From NCBI GenBank assembly GCA_005406025.1, contig BGZK01001397.1:1-64000 (forward strand): a stretch of DNA of 64,000 nt. The letters are read 5' to 3'. Of this stretch, positions 47,901-56,639 are shown piece after piece; within the stretch, counting starts at the first letter, position 1; the number at the start of each line of letters is the position of its first letter. The notes under the pieces are model-generated. The model saw only the letters and a program-made list of their open reading frames with translations. It was not told where the DNA came from and did not search any database. The DNA is from Eumeta japonica. Lineage: Eukaryota; Arthropoda; Insecta; Lepidoptera; Psychidae. The translations under genes and the position numbers were made by a program.

Positions 47901-50713
47901 CCAACTAATGCATTCCTCACCTTTTTGTTCAACAAAAATCCTTCATCGAGAAAAGACTCTTCTAATATACCACCAGATATTTTGATGATTTGAATAGCTT
48001 TGAGGTTACCAGAACCTTTCAGCCTAAGCACAGCATCCACAGCTAACTTAGTAAAATGCCTGCAATCAACAGAAATTTTAAAAAACATTATATATCTTAT
48101 AAGGAATATAAAAGCACAATTATCATGAGATTAATTTTTAAAATATTTCTAAAGATAAAGTATAGATATATAATTAATAAGTTTCAAACATATTAAAAAC
48201 AAAATTTTAGTGTGGAACCATCATTGCAATGAAATCATAGAATCATTGATGATTAAATTTTTCATTTTATATTATGTATCTAATTATATATTATTAGAAA
48301 TGAATGCAAGTAATTTTTTCCACTCTGAATAAAGCTCTGTTGCCAAGAACAATTTTATTAGATTAGATATGTAAATAACCATAAGGAAAGTTTTAAGTAT
48401 TATAAAGATGAAATAAATAAGAATATGACTTACTCTTTATGGTTAGCTAAAATCTTTGAACTGAGTGTGGTACGAGCTATGTTTTCCAAATCAGCTCTCA
48501 GAGCCGCTTCATTTAGATTTTTCTCATGGTCAAAACTAACATCTGCAAGAGCTTGCTTAGCAGCTTCTACTGCAATACGCCATCCAGCTATGACGATTTG
48601 CGGATGCAATTTTTGTTCAATCAATTTCTCAGCTTCACGAAGTAATTCTGCAGCTATATTAACACAACATTTTATAGAAATTTATTGATTATACCATATA
48701 CAGCACATCAATGCCCAAGACGTTTAATGCAGTATCAAATTTTTTATTCAATAACAACATCTACAACAATAAATCTCTATGCCATTAAAAAATAATTTTT
48801 GAATCAAAAATACATATCTACATAATTCACACAAATTTATTAGGATAAACAGGTACATGATAAATGCTATTATTGAAAAGAAGAAAAAAGACTAGATAAC
48901 TGACAGAAGAGTTGCATATTTCAAGCACTTTTAAGCTAACTGATGTATGAAATATATAAGTATTTACTCTGTGTATATAACTGATAGAACACAACCAGAA
49001 CAATAACCTTTTCATTTGATGCAATGAGATTTGTTTCAAAAATGTTTTTGTAGAATTAGCAAGAATACAGAATACTATAATAGTAACTTCACTACACTTT
49101 TCTTGTAATCTGTTTAGATAGGCTTCACTAAAAAATTCTTACATTCAGACCTTTGATTCCATGAGCGAACATGGCTTAACACTTTCAATGCTTATCATTT
49201 GCATCCAAGTGACACAGTGGCATTGAAAAGGTACAATACATTTGAATTTGGATCTGAATATACTATACTTTTACATTGCATTTCCATGGCTCCTCTGGTA
49301 ATATAGTAAACTTCAAAAACAAGTATTGGTTTTGTTGTACAGTGTATATAGTGATTTGTATTCACGATCGTATGACAGATGTTTTACTTCCACAATGAGA
49401 ACTAAGGCAGGGTGCTCCAAGAGTAAATCTAAATTGATTTCGACAGCTCATGCTAAAAAAAGGCATTTAAAAAGTGAAGATTGTGACACAAGGGTTTTTT
49501 GACCAATTTAAATTCTATTTTTTTTAATGTAGTGTTAGAAAACATCAGTATTCTAACATAATAGTTTGGTACAGAGTATATAGTTTCTTCTAACACAAGC
49601 TATTAGGCTGGTCTTCAATAAGTTGTAGTATGAGGTTTATGCTAATTCATCAATTGAAATTTAGAACAAATAAAGCAAATTATTATTTATGACAAGAAGT
49701 ATAAATGTCAACCATGAAGTCCAATGGTAATGGATCAATAAAGGGAAACAGGAATTTCAATAAAAAAAATATTTTAAACTGAAAAAGATAATGCTACAAT
49801 TAGCGAAATTATCAAGTGTTTACTTTGCTGGTGCAAACATGTCACTCACTTCACTTGGAACTTTCAGTTTATCACATTTTACAATAGGTGGAATGATCAT
49901 TTAAAGAGAGTAATCTCTATAGAACCCTTTGCAATGTCACTGCCTAGAACATAGTGACAAATTGTTCAGTATAAACTAACAATATCACTTTGCATTTTAC
50001 ATAATTTAAAAAAATAAAGGTTGAGCTTACGAAACTATAAACCCACCTAATAATTTCTATTTAGTACTTATTCTTTGTAATGTAATTTACTGCCTTAATT
50101 GCAATTGATGATAAAAATGTGTAGACCTGTTATGCTCACCTAGAACTGTGACCGAAGTTGTGCCATCTCCAACTTCATCATCCTGAACTTTTGACATGTC
50201 AACGAGAATTTTGGCTGCTGGATTATCAACACCTATTGACTTTAATATAGTAGCACCGTCGTTTGTTACTTCGACCTATAAAAATCAACGGTACATTTCT
50301 TACAGGTTATACTACATTTTATACAAATTCAATCATTAAAAGTTAGTCCTTATTTGTAAACAATTTTAAATATGGTGTACTAAGCTAACCTGCCCAGCAT
50401 TTCTACCAGCAGACACAAGAATTTTATCCATTCCTTTAGGGCCCAAAGTACTTTTCACGAGATCTCCAATAGCAATTGCACCGATGAAGCTCGACATACG
50501 AGCAACTTCAGCTTTCTCTTCTTCAGCCTCATTTTTGAGAATCCTAATAGGGTTTAAGGAAACCTAAAACCAAATATAAGTACAAAGAATTGCACGTGCT
50601 CATATCACACCGGTTTTCATTTGTAAGCCCATAAACCAAATCATCGGGTATTTAATATACAAAACGATATAAACCACTGTGTTATGTAATAAAAAACAAA
50701 GATCACTAACCAT
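39339..50713 (-). CDS. CCT2: T-complex protein 1 subunit beta (CCT-beta), complete 10-exon gene
   Basis: CCT-beta is one of eight paralogous subunits of the cytosolic ATP-driven chaperonin TRiC/CCT, which folds actin, tubulin and WD40 proteins. Exons on the minus strand: 50713-50711 (ATG only), 50563-50390, 50275-50140, 48653-48434, 48059-47921, 46654-46446, 45455-45281, 43038-42861, 40323-40120, 39511-39339. Every internal junction has AG/GT and phases agree throughout, giving 1,611 bp and 536 aa, against about 535 aa for the human and fly proteins. Visible motifs: LGPKGMDK (41-48), TNDGATIL (63-70), GDGTTS (95-100), GGG (410-412), DNAGYDS (453-459) and a C-terminal DRRPC. These are the equatorial ATP-binding elements of group II chaperonins. 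The least certain part is exon 1, which would encode only the initiator Met. Introns are AT-rich and some carry transposons. VAMP lies upstream in divergent orientation. Confidence 0.96.
40120..40323 (-). CDS. CCT2: CCT2 exon 9
   Basis: 204 bp, residues about 412-479. It encodes [24 protein letters not shown] and the nucleotide-binding DNAGYDS. It is GC-rich compared with flanking introns. The plus-strand open frame over it (40063-40251) is a shadow. Acceptor TGTGTAG; donor GTTAGA. Confidence 0.95.
40765..41714 (-). mobile_element. mariner remnant with both TIRs in a CCT2 intron
   Basis: 950 bp, flanked by TA on both sides. Left end TCGGGACCTTCAATTAGTTC and inverted right end TTGGGACCTTGAATAAGTTC continue to CTCGCTGTTT. 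Minus-strand transposase pieces: [14 protein letters not shown] (N-terminus), [40 protein letters not shown] (first catalytic Asp), [19 protein letters not shown], stop, [18 protein letters not shown]. The C-terminal third is deleted. It lies antisense-compatible with the host gene (same strand as CCT2). Confidence 0.9.
41907..41949. repeat. (AT)n microsatellite
   Basis: About 21 perfect AT units in the intron between CCT2 exons 8 and 9. Confidence 0.95.
42861..43038 (-). CDS. CCT2: CCT2 exon 8
   Basis: 178 bp. It encodes [34 protein letters not shown] and the start of the GGG loop, the return into the intermediate and equatorial domains. Acceptor TTGTAG; donor GTAAAG. Confidence 0.95.
43930..44540 (+). 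pseudogene. RTE-like LINE reverse transcriptase C-terminal fragment
   Basis: Antisense to CCT2 in the intron between exons 7 and 8. [20 protein letters not shown] and INVA are the post-thumb KYLGxxLTPD region. Further frames give [10 protein letters not shown] and then [13 protein letters not shown], the (L)RWxGHVxR motif seen near the end of RTE-type ORFs. Frameshifted and inactive. Confidence 0.7.
45281..45455 (-). CDS. CCT2: CCT2 exon 7
   Basis: 175 bp. It encodes [11 protein letters not shown], then [13 protein letters not shown] and the GGEIVSTFD strand. Acceptor TTACAG; donor GTATGG after IEE. Confidence 0.95.
45987..46076. repeat. perfect 38-bp inverted repeat with 14-nt loop
   Basis: Arms 45987-46024 and 46039-46076 are exact reverse complements (left arm AATTTCTTAAACAAAGTTGC onward). 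In the intron between CCT2 exons 6 and 7, it would form a hairpin in the pre-mRNA. Confidence 0.95.
46446..46654 (-). CDS. CCT2: CCT2 exon 6
   Basis: 209 bp, apical substrate-binding domain. It starts with I-G-V-H-Q-P-K-R and contains [13 protein letters not shown] and the charged helix [10 protein letters not shown]. Acceptor TTTCAG; donor GTTATT, a weak but in-phase donor inside Arg of INRQL. Confidence 0.95.
47921..48059 (-). CDS. CCT2: CCT2 exon 5
   Basis: 139 bp, entering the apical domain. It includes [12 protein letters not shown] and the [11 protein letters not shown] stretch conserved in CCT-beta. Acceptor TTGCAG; donor GTGAGG. Confidence 0.95.
48434..48653 (-). CDS. CCT2: CCT2 exon 4
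   Basis: 220 bp, intermediate-domain region. It begins by completing Ala105 in [11 protein letters not shown] and ends within Glu of NHKEHF. The acceptor is ATATAG at 48654; the donor GTAAGT is near-consensus. The preceding intron (48654-50139, about 1.5 kb) is AT-rich with no recognised element. Confidence 0.95.
50140..50275 (-). CDS. CCT2: CCT2 exon 3
   Basis: 136 bp, residues 60-104 plus one base. It carries TNDGATIL and GDGTTS, the phosphate- and magnesium-binding signatures of chaperonins. Acceptor TATAG before GTCGAAGTA; donor GTGAGC. Confidence 0.95.
50390..50563 (-). CDS. CCT2: CCT2 exon 2
   Basis: 174 bp, phase 0 at both ends, residues 2-59. It encodes the N-terminal equatorial helix and the nucleotide-binding loop LGPKGMDK. 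Acceptor TTTTAG at 50564 and donor GTTAGC at 50389. Confidence 0.95.
50711..50713 (-). CDS. CCT2: CCT2 exon 1 (start codon exon; 5' UTR extends upstream)
   Basis: Exon 2 opens in phase 0 directly after an acceptor, with V-S-L-N-P-I-R, which is the CCT-beta N-terminus lacking only Met. The nearest minus-strand ATG followed by a good donor is here: ATG then GTTAGT, preceded by the purine-rich AAAGAAGAA. It implies an intron of 147 bp. I found no other ATG-GT arrangement in the next several hundred bases. This assignment is inferred and an untranslated upstream exon remains possible. Confidence 0.6.
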
Positions 50714-50792
50714 TTCTTCTTTGTAATGTTTTAATTATCAATTACACTAATAACTCTAGTACCCAGTAATGATTATAAGAAATCTACCGTAC

Positions 50793-50802
50793 AGAACCTT
50801 CT
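50793..50802. promoter_or_regulatory. possible heat-shock element upstream of CCT2
   Basis: The palindrome AGAACCTTCT (two inverted nGAAn units) lies about 80 bp upstream of the proposed CCT2 ATG. Heat-shock factor usually needs three units, and only two clear ones are present. Chaperonin subunits are known HSF targets in other animals, so this is plausible but weak. Confidence 0.25.
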
Positions 50803-53661
50803 GTCGTATTACCCACAGAAATGCACAGAACAATAAACACAGATGCTAAAATCAGTTTAAATTTTAAGTCACAGATTATATAGCATCATTTTTTATTTAT
50901 TTATATATATCTTACTCAAACTTATACAACGCTATACGTAAATAGCAATAGACTTTAGGTCTTTATTAAACATTCGTCTATAATATTCAATTAAAGTATA
51001 AACGACCACAGAATATAAAGACAATAAATTATCTATAACATGAAGAAGAGATAAATTGAACGAACTAAATATAATTAACAAATTTTGTGTTGCCATTGTT
51101 ATAATACATACTTAAAAAAATATGGATACCAAATATGATTTGTTACTGCTGATTCTATAAACAAACTAATAACCAATCAAGGAACCACGCTAATGGTTTC
51201 TCAGTGATATAAAATTAATACAAGGACGAAACTAACCGACGTAGTTCACGGAACTAACAAGTTTAAGTTAAAATGGTCAAGTCGCAGTCGTACAACTTAA
51301 AATCTTTAAGCAAGAGATGTTTTCGGTGACACTACGAATCGGACTGGAGTTTGTGACAGTCTCCCATGAATTGCTCTAACGACATGATAAAGGTCGCGGA
51401 GTATACTTGGTTGCAAGTGACAAAAGAGTGCTCATTGTGGGTATAAATAGAAGGAAGCCTATGTTCAGCAGTAAATATTCAATGGCTAAAACACAAAAAG
51501 AAATGATTGTTATAATAAAAAAATATAACATTTTATGGAAAGACAATGAAAGAAATGTGGATTTACATTGCAACATATGCATTAATCAGATTATTAAAAA
51601 TAGCAATAATAAAATGTTAACTTACTAATATTAACATATAAAAAGGTACAGTTACCTTGATGACGGAGAACCTATTTCACTAATATTTTATAATTATTTA
51701 ACAAAATAATGCAATGTAGTCAGTTAGCTAAGGTGTTTAGTTTTAATATTAATTACTTCACTAAACATCCGTACTCTGTTACATTTTCCTATTTGTGTAA
51801 ACACTTGGTACACTAAAGGGCACCAAACCCTGCTGCTGGGAAGTTAATCACGAAAGCGTCGCAATGGCGTAAAATAGAAACATGGGGGGAAAGAAAGGGG
51901 TCGGGAAGCGTTAAATCTGCGCATTACGTCATTAGAAGGCTATTCGGCAGAATTTCGTACATTGTACTGTATATAATATCTAATGACAATCTTTAGTTAC
52001 TCTTGTCTTGTAGTCAGAAAGAAAACGTCTTATTTCAAGCGGTGTATTAAAAGTACAAAATATTTTTCGCGAATTTTTGAACGTACGAATGAAACCATTA
52101 AACAAAATACAATTCTAATGAATCAGCTACATTCGTACTCAGGTTAGTCGTAGTCTTAAATTTTAATACCGCACTAAAAGTGCCGTTATATAATGGTTTT
52201 TTTTTAATTCATAGAACACCATAGTGCGTTTTCCAAATAAATAACAATATTGTGTACAAGATACTCCCTAATATGATTTATATGATTTCATTCTTAAAAA
52301 CCCCCTTCTTAAACAAAAAAAAAATAATGGAAAAAATATAATAATTGGTATTAAAAACTGGAAATATATCTGTCACTTTCAATAAGTAGCCACATTGATT
52401 TAAAAAATTCATTGTAGTGAATATTATATCATTTAGTAAGTACTATGAAACAAGGTTTTATGGAAAGCACTTCTTTACGATAATTAAGAATAATTTATGA
52501 AAAGTTTTCGTTTTTAAGTGTTATATTATATGCAAATAAGTGGCAAACTAAATGTATTAGGGAAGTATTAGTCTTTCAAAAAAACTCTCTATTTAGAATA
52601 ATGTATTTATTTGTCCCCTTTCGTAAGTGACTACTATACATCTAGGACTATATTATTATTTATTTAATGCTTGACCCATTAAATTTCTGGAATTGATACT
52701 TATTATTCATAAGCTCATAATTTATAGTCTTATTTTAGAATGTACCAAACCGTTCACGCAATTTTAAAATTGTCAAAATTATTAAAATATATCTTACTAT
52801 TTTAATAATTGAATACTATTATATTTCTAGGATTAAAATATAAATAACCTAACGTTTGATTATAAAAAAGCTTAAATTATTTTTCCACTAAGACAAAAGT
52901 ATTATAACAGCTTACACGCGTTCATATTATTTTCATTTAAAAGCTCATGCGTATTTCCAAGAAAAGTTCAAGATCACAATTTATACTTTGCAATTTATAG
53001 ATATTAACTTACGATCACTTACATTCATCCATCGTTTCATGCAAATTCATCGCTTTCGGGTATTTATTGATTAATTTTTGGATTTATCAAATTGGTTGAC
53101 ATGGAGTTTTATAAGGTGTACATTGCTGACACTTCCATCATACACGCTCTATAAATTGCTAGTAGTTAGTAGTTAATAAACTGATAAAATGGTCTTTCCA
53201 GCTAGAATCAGTTGCAAAAAATCCGTTTTGACAAAAATCGTTAGTATTTATATACAAATTGCAGCTCATTATGAAATTATTTAAGAATTTTACAATATTT
53301 TGTGTAAATTAGTAACCAAATGCTTAGAGAGATGGAAAAGGTGAACATAATAATCTGTGAGTGATAGACTCACATAAAAAATATAAAAACTTTAACTAAT
53401 TTTTCCGTCTTTAGTGTCCATTACAAAAATGTCATATTTGTTCACATTCAAGCCTTGGCTTAATATACTTTTATTCTCATCTATGGTCTTGGCCTCAATG
53501 TACTCCAATATTGAATAAATAGCGTGTAGAATATTAATGAGAAATAACATTTTAATATTTTATTGGTTTTTTTTTACAAAGGTCGAAACAGTATTGGAAA
53601 GAACGTGATTGAACATAGTACTAAAATGTAATAGATCACGAGAAAATAAAAAGGATTTTGA
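50803..53661. other. intergenic spacer between divergent CCT2 and VAMP
   Basis: AT-rich apart from the MITE. A segment at 51270-51415 (AAGTCGCAGTCGTAC) resembles one at the right edge of the window (63941-63956, AAGTCGCAATCGTAC), suggesting a shared repeat. No gene. Confidence 0.4.
51811..51969. mobile_element. 159-bp MITE, copy 2, TA target site
   Basis: Same family and orientation as 19860-20025: shared core TTAATCACGAAAGCGTCGCA, and right end CGGCAGAATTTCGTACATTG then TACTG. The left end is more diverged. Flanked by TA at 51809-51810 and 51970-51971. Lies in the spacer between CCT2 and VAMP. Confidence 0.85.
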
Positions 53662-53731
53662 TGACGTCACAAAAATTCCAATTGGTCGGTTGAATCATTT
53701 ATTCATTCGTTCTTCCGCTATTGTCCGCCAT
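53662..53731 (+). promoter_or_regulatory. VAMP promoter with CRE and CCAAT box
   Basis: A full cAMP-response element TGACGTCA (53662-53669) is followed 8 bp later by the palindromic CCAATTGG (53678-53685), holding CCAAT on both strands. A CCGCCAT motif lies at 53725-53731. Transcription probably starts between here and the ATG at 53811. No TATA box is evident. Confidence 0.55.
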
Positions 53732-53810
53732 ACTTATTGTGACTAAAGAGTAGATTTAATCAGTGGAATTTTCGACTTACTTTTTATAGTGTGTATCTCT
53801 TTATTTAACA

Positions 53811-54224
53811 ATGGAAGAACAAGGAGGCACCTCTGCACCCAGAGTTTCAAGTGATAAGCGCTTGGCTCAAACTCAAGCAAAGGTTGATGAAGTTGTTGGT
53901 ATAATGCGTGTCAATGTCGAGAAAGTTTTAGAGAGAGATCAAAAATTATCTGAACTCGACAATAGGGCCGACGCTCTTCAACATGGTGCTTCACAGTTTG
54001 AACAACAGGCTGGTAAGCTTAAAAGAAAGTATTGGTGGAAAAACTTGAAAATGATGCTGATTATTGGTGCTATTGGAATAGTTTTGCTTATCATCATCAT
54101 TGTTTGGGCTACAAAGGGCTCGGGGTCGAGCAGCAATGCAACTGTCCCTAATGCGGCCGTCCCCAATGCCGTCACCGCTGCTGCACCGACTGTTAATTCA
54201 GTTACTGAAGATGCTGGACGATAA
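53811..54224 (+). CDS. synaptobrevin/VAMP R-SNARE, 137 aa, intronless
   Basis: Vesicle-membrane R-SNARE that zippers with Qa, Qb and Qc SNAREs to drive exocytic or endosomal fusion. The SNARE motif (about 18-78) has the [10 protein letters not shown]33 zero-layer arginine, [16 protein letters not shown] and [16 protein letters not shown] juxtamembrane YWWKN follows, then a membrane anchor (about 81-100) and a 37-residue Ser/Ala/Pro/Thr-rich tail. This tail would face the lumen or cell exterior and has an N-glycosylation sequon at N109-A-T. The start is supported by an in-frame TAG at 53787, the context AACAATGG and the usual short polar N-terminus. It most resembles the VAMP2/3 and fly Syb/n-Syb group; I cannot separate the two. 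The whole protein sits in one exon, which is unusual for this family. Introns in the 5' UTR are not excluded. Confidence 0.93.
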   Translation: MEEQGGTSAPRVSSDKRLAQTQAKVDEVVGIMRVNVEKVLERDQKLSELDNRADALQHGASQFEQQAGKLKRKYWWKNLKMMLIIGAIGIVLLIIIIVWATKGSGSSSNATVPNAAVPNAVTAAAPTVNSVTEDAGR

Positions 54225-55414
54225 TGCACATTTCACTGAAAATTTCTTCTGATTTACTAAATGGAACAGCGTAATCTATCCACACTGTAATCGAAAACGA
54301 CTGGAAAATAATTTATATTTTTAGATATTTACCAACAAGCTATTGATAAGTTAAGGTTTGTATTGTATATTATAATGAATTCTATATTTCATATATTTTT
54401 GAAATACAACAAATTTACATGGGAATTTTCAAGTAATTATAGAAAAATAGCCTCATCTTGTGATAATTGTATAAATATGTAGATAAAAGTAACCTTTCAT
54501 TTGTGCATAGCTGAATATGGATCACTTAATGAATACTGGATCCCTCTTTTTAATTGTAATTTCATGCTATTTTTCTTTTGTGTTGTGGTAAAATTTGTAT
54601 AATTATCAATAATACTATAGTTACAAAATTGTATTAATGGCATTTGTTTATATTGTGGATTACTGCACTTGATGTGTGGACAAATTGCAACTATAGTAAG
54701 CATTATTGTTATAAGACAATAGCGTAATGTGATGTCAAGTTGTAATGAAGCAAAAATAGTATCTTTGTTAACATATATATTTGTATTGTCATATATGTGA
54801 CTTTTGTATACTTAGCCACATAATCCTTGCATATGCCTTAATACTATGTAAACATATATTAAGTAAATTTGTCAGTGATAAACTTACACTGCTTTTGGGC
54901 TTTTGTGATGATAATTCTATGGGGCTTGTATAGAAAATATTTTCTTACATAAAAAGTTGTCGAGTGTTTTGTTAAAAAATTAATATTCTCTATCTACTAA
55001 GCAAATCTGATGATTCACAATGTGATAGTATCAGAAATAAGAATATAATTTATATAGAATGTGATAATTGGCCAAGTTGAAGTATATTAAGATTGTAATG
55101 TTGATTAAAATAGACAAAAGTTTCAGATATACATATTTTGATGTGAAATTTATAGCGTAGTTCTGCTCTGTTTTTTAGTGGCACAAATTTTATGACTGAT
55201 AACTGACTAAGTCATCCAATAAGCACAAAATTTTATCATTATACTATTGAAAACTATTGTAAACCAATAATATTTACACAACTTCATGAAAAATATAACT
55301 ACCGGTGGGACCAAATTATTATCACATTTGTTTTGAATAATAAATGATATATTGTTTGTTAAAGAACATAGTTTTCATGCAATATGGACCATATAAAGCA
55401 TCTTGTATAATAAA
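54225..55414 (+). other. VAMP 3' untranslated region (probable extent)
   Basis: AT-rich, no coding potential. AATAAA hexamers at 55339-55344 and 55409-55414 are each followed by T/GT-rich sequence typical of cleavage sites, so a 3' UTR of about 1.1-1.2 kb is likely. A further AATAAA near 55917 could give a longer form. Confidence 0.5.
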
Positions 55415-56630
55415 TGTATGTATTCTTTGATTGTGGTTTCAATATTTTTCACCATATAATACCTTATCTATTGGACAAATTTTAAGAAACCAGTCATAAC
55501 TGATAACATGGTAATTGTTTAATGATAACTGAATACCTTCTAGAAACTAAGGATTCTTAATTGATTATCAGAAATGTTATTGCAATTGTTATAACATTCA
55601 ATTGTTCAAAGATCTGTTCTTTTAATATGTTTGTATATAGGTATCATACTTAGTAGTTTTTAGTTTATCATGTTCCGTACATATGATACCTCATACTATA
55701 TTAAGTTTTGTAAAATGTGGTTAGTAAAGCTATTGTGTTGATTTTTTTTTTAAATAACAGTGTTTGGTGCATTAGCGACTTGAAATTTTATTAAATTACA
55801 TATTTTTTAAAGTAAACCTAATATAACAATTTTAGATTTTTTCGTGACTATTTTTTGGCTTTTGGGCATAATATTTCTTATGTGTGGTTTTCTAAACATT
55901 TAATAGGGTTTCTTTAATAAATATATGAATGTTTATTTATTATATTATCCAGAAAAATTTGCTAATGACTATCTCTAATTTTTTTTACATTTCCATTTAT
56001 TTAAGAAAATATAACATTTTACATTTTTTTTGTTCAAGTAATAATAGTATCTATTTTTAATTATAAATGACATGAAATTGTGTCTTTTGTGCATAAATAC
56101 TGATACAGACAACATGTTTTTGTAATAACTATGGGCATAGCCAGGATTTTGTTTAGAGAAGGGTGGCCAAGGAAAAACATTGTTAAAAAAATTGTGTATC
56201 AGCAGCAACATGTAATGTTTTCTCTGCTGGTCTAAATTTGAGACCATTCGCCTTTTGTTATGCTAGATACTTTTCTAATTTTTCTTTAGTCAAAATTTTT
56301 TTTTAAATATAACATGTATGTACGGCTATTTCAAAATCTTTCAGAAGATCCTTTCATTACTTCTAGTCTAGGAGCTGGAGATTAGCAGAGTTCACTGGTT
56401 ACGAGTACCGCATACTTAGTATGTCAAATCATCAGCTCATTGTAGACTGGAAATCAAATGGTTAATAACAATCACAATATCATTTAACTCCATGTACATC
56501 AAAAGCTTAGCTAATGTGCATAAAAATAAAACATCTAGACAGCAACAGAAGAAATGAGAATTATTTTCTTGGAATATATACAATGGACAAATAGGGTAAA
56601 TAAAAACACATAATATTCAAAACATATATT
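55415..56630. other. AT-rich intergenic downstream of VAMP
   Basis: May hold a longer VAMP 3' UTR up to about 55940. The phrase GGGCATAGCCAGGATTTTG at about 56131 resembles the terminus of a common metazoan transposon. No gene. Confidence 0.35.
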
Positions 56631-56639
56631 CTTTTATTC

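Noticed and set aside
48425..48688. Plus-strand 87-aa frame
   Set aside because: Antisense shadow of CCT2 exon 4.
53978..54229. Minus-strand 83-aa frame inside VAMP
   Set aside because: Antisense shadow of the VAMP coding region.
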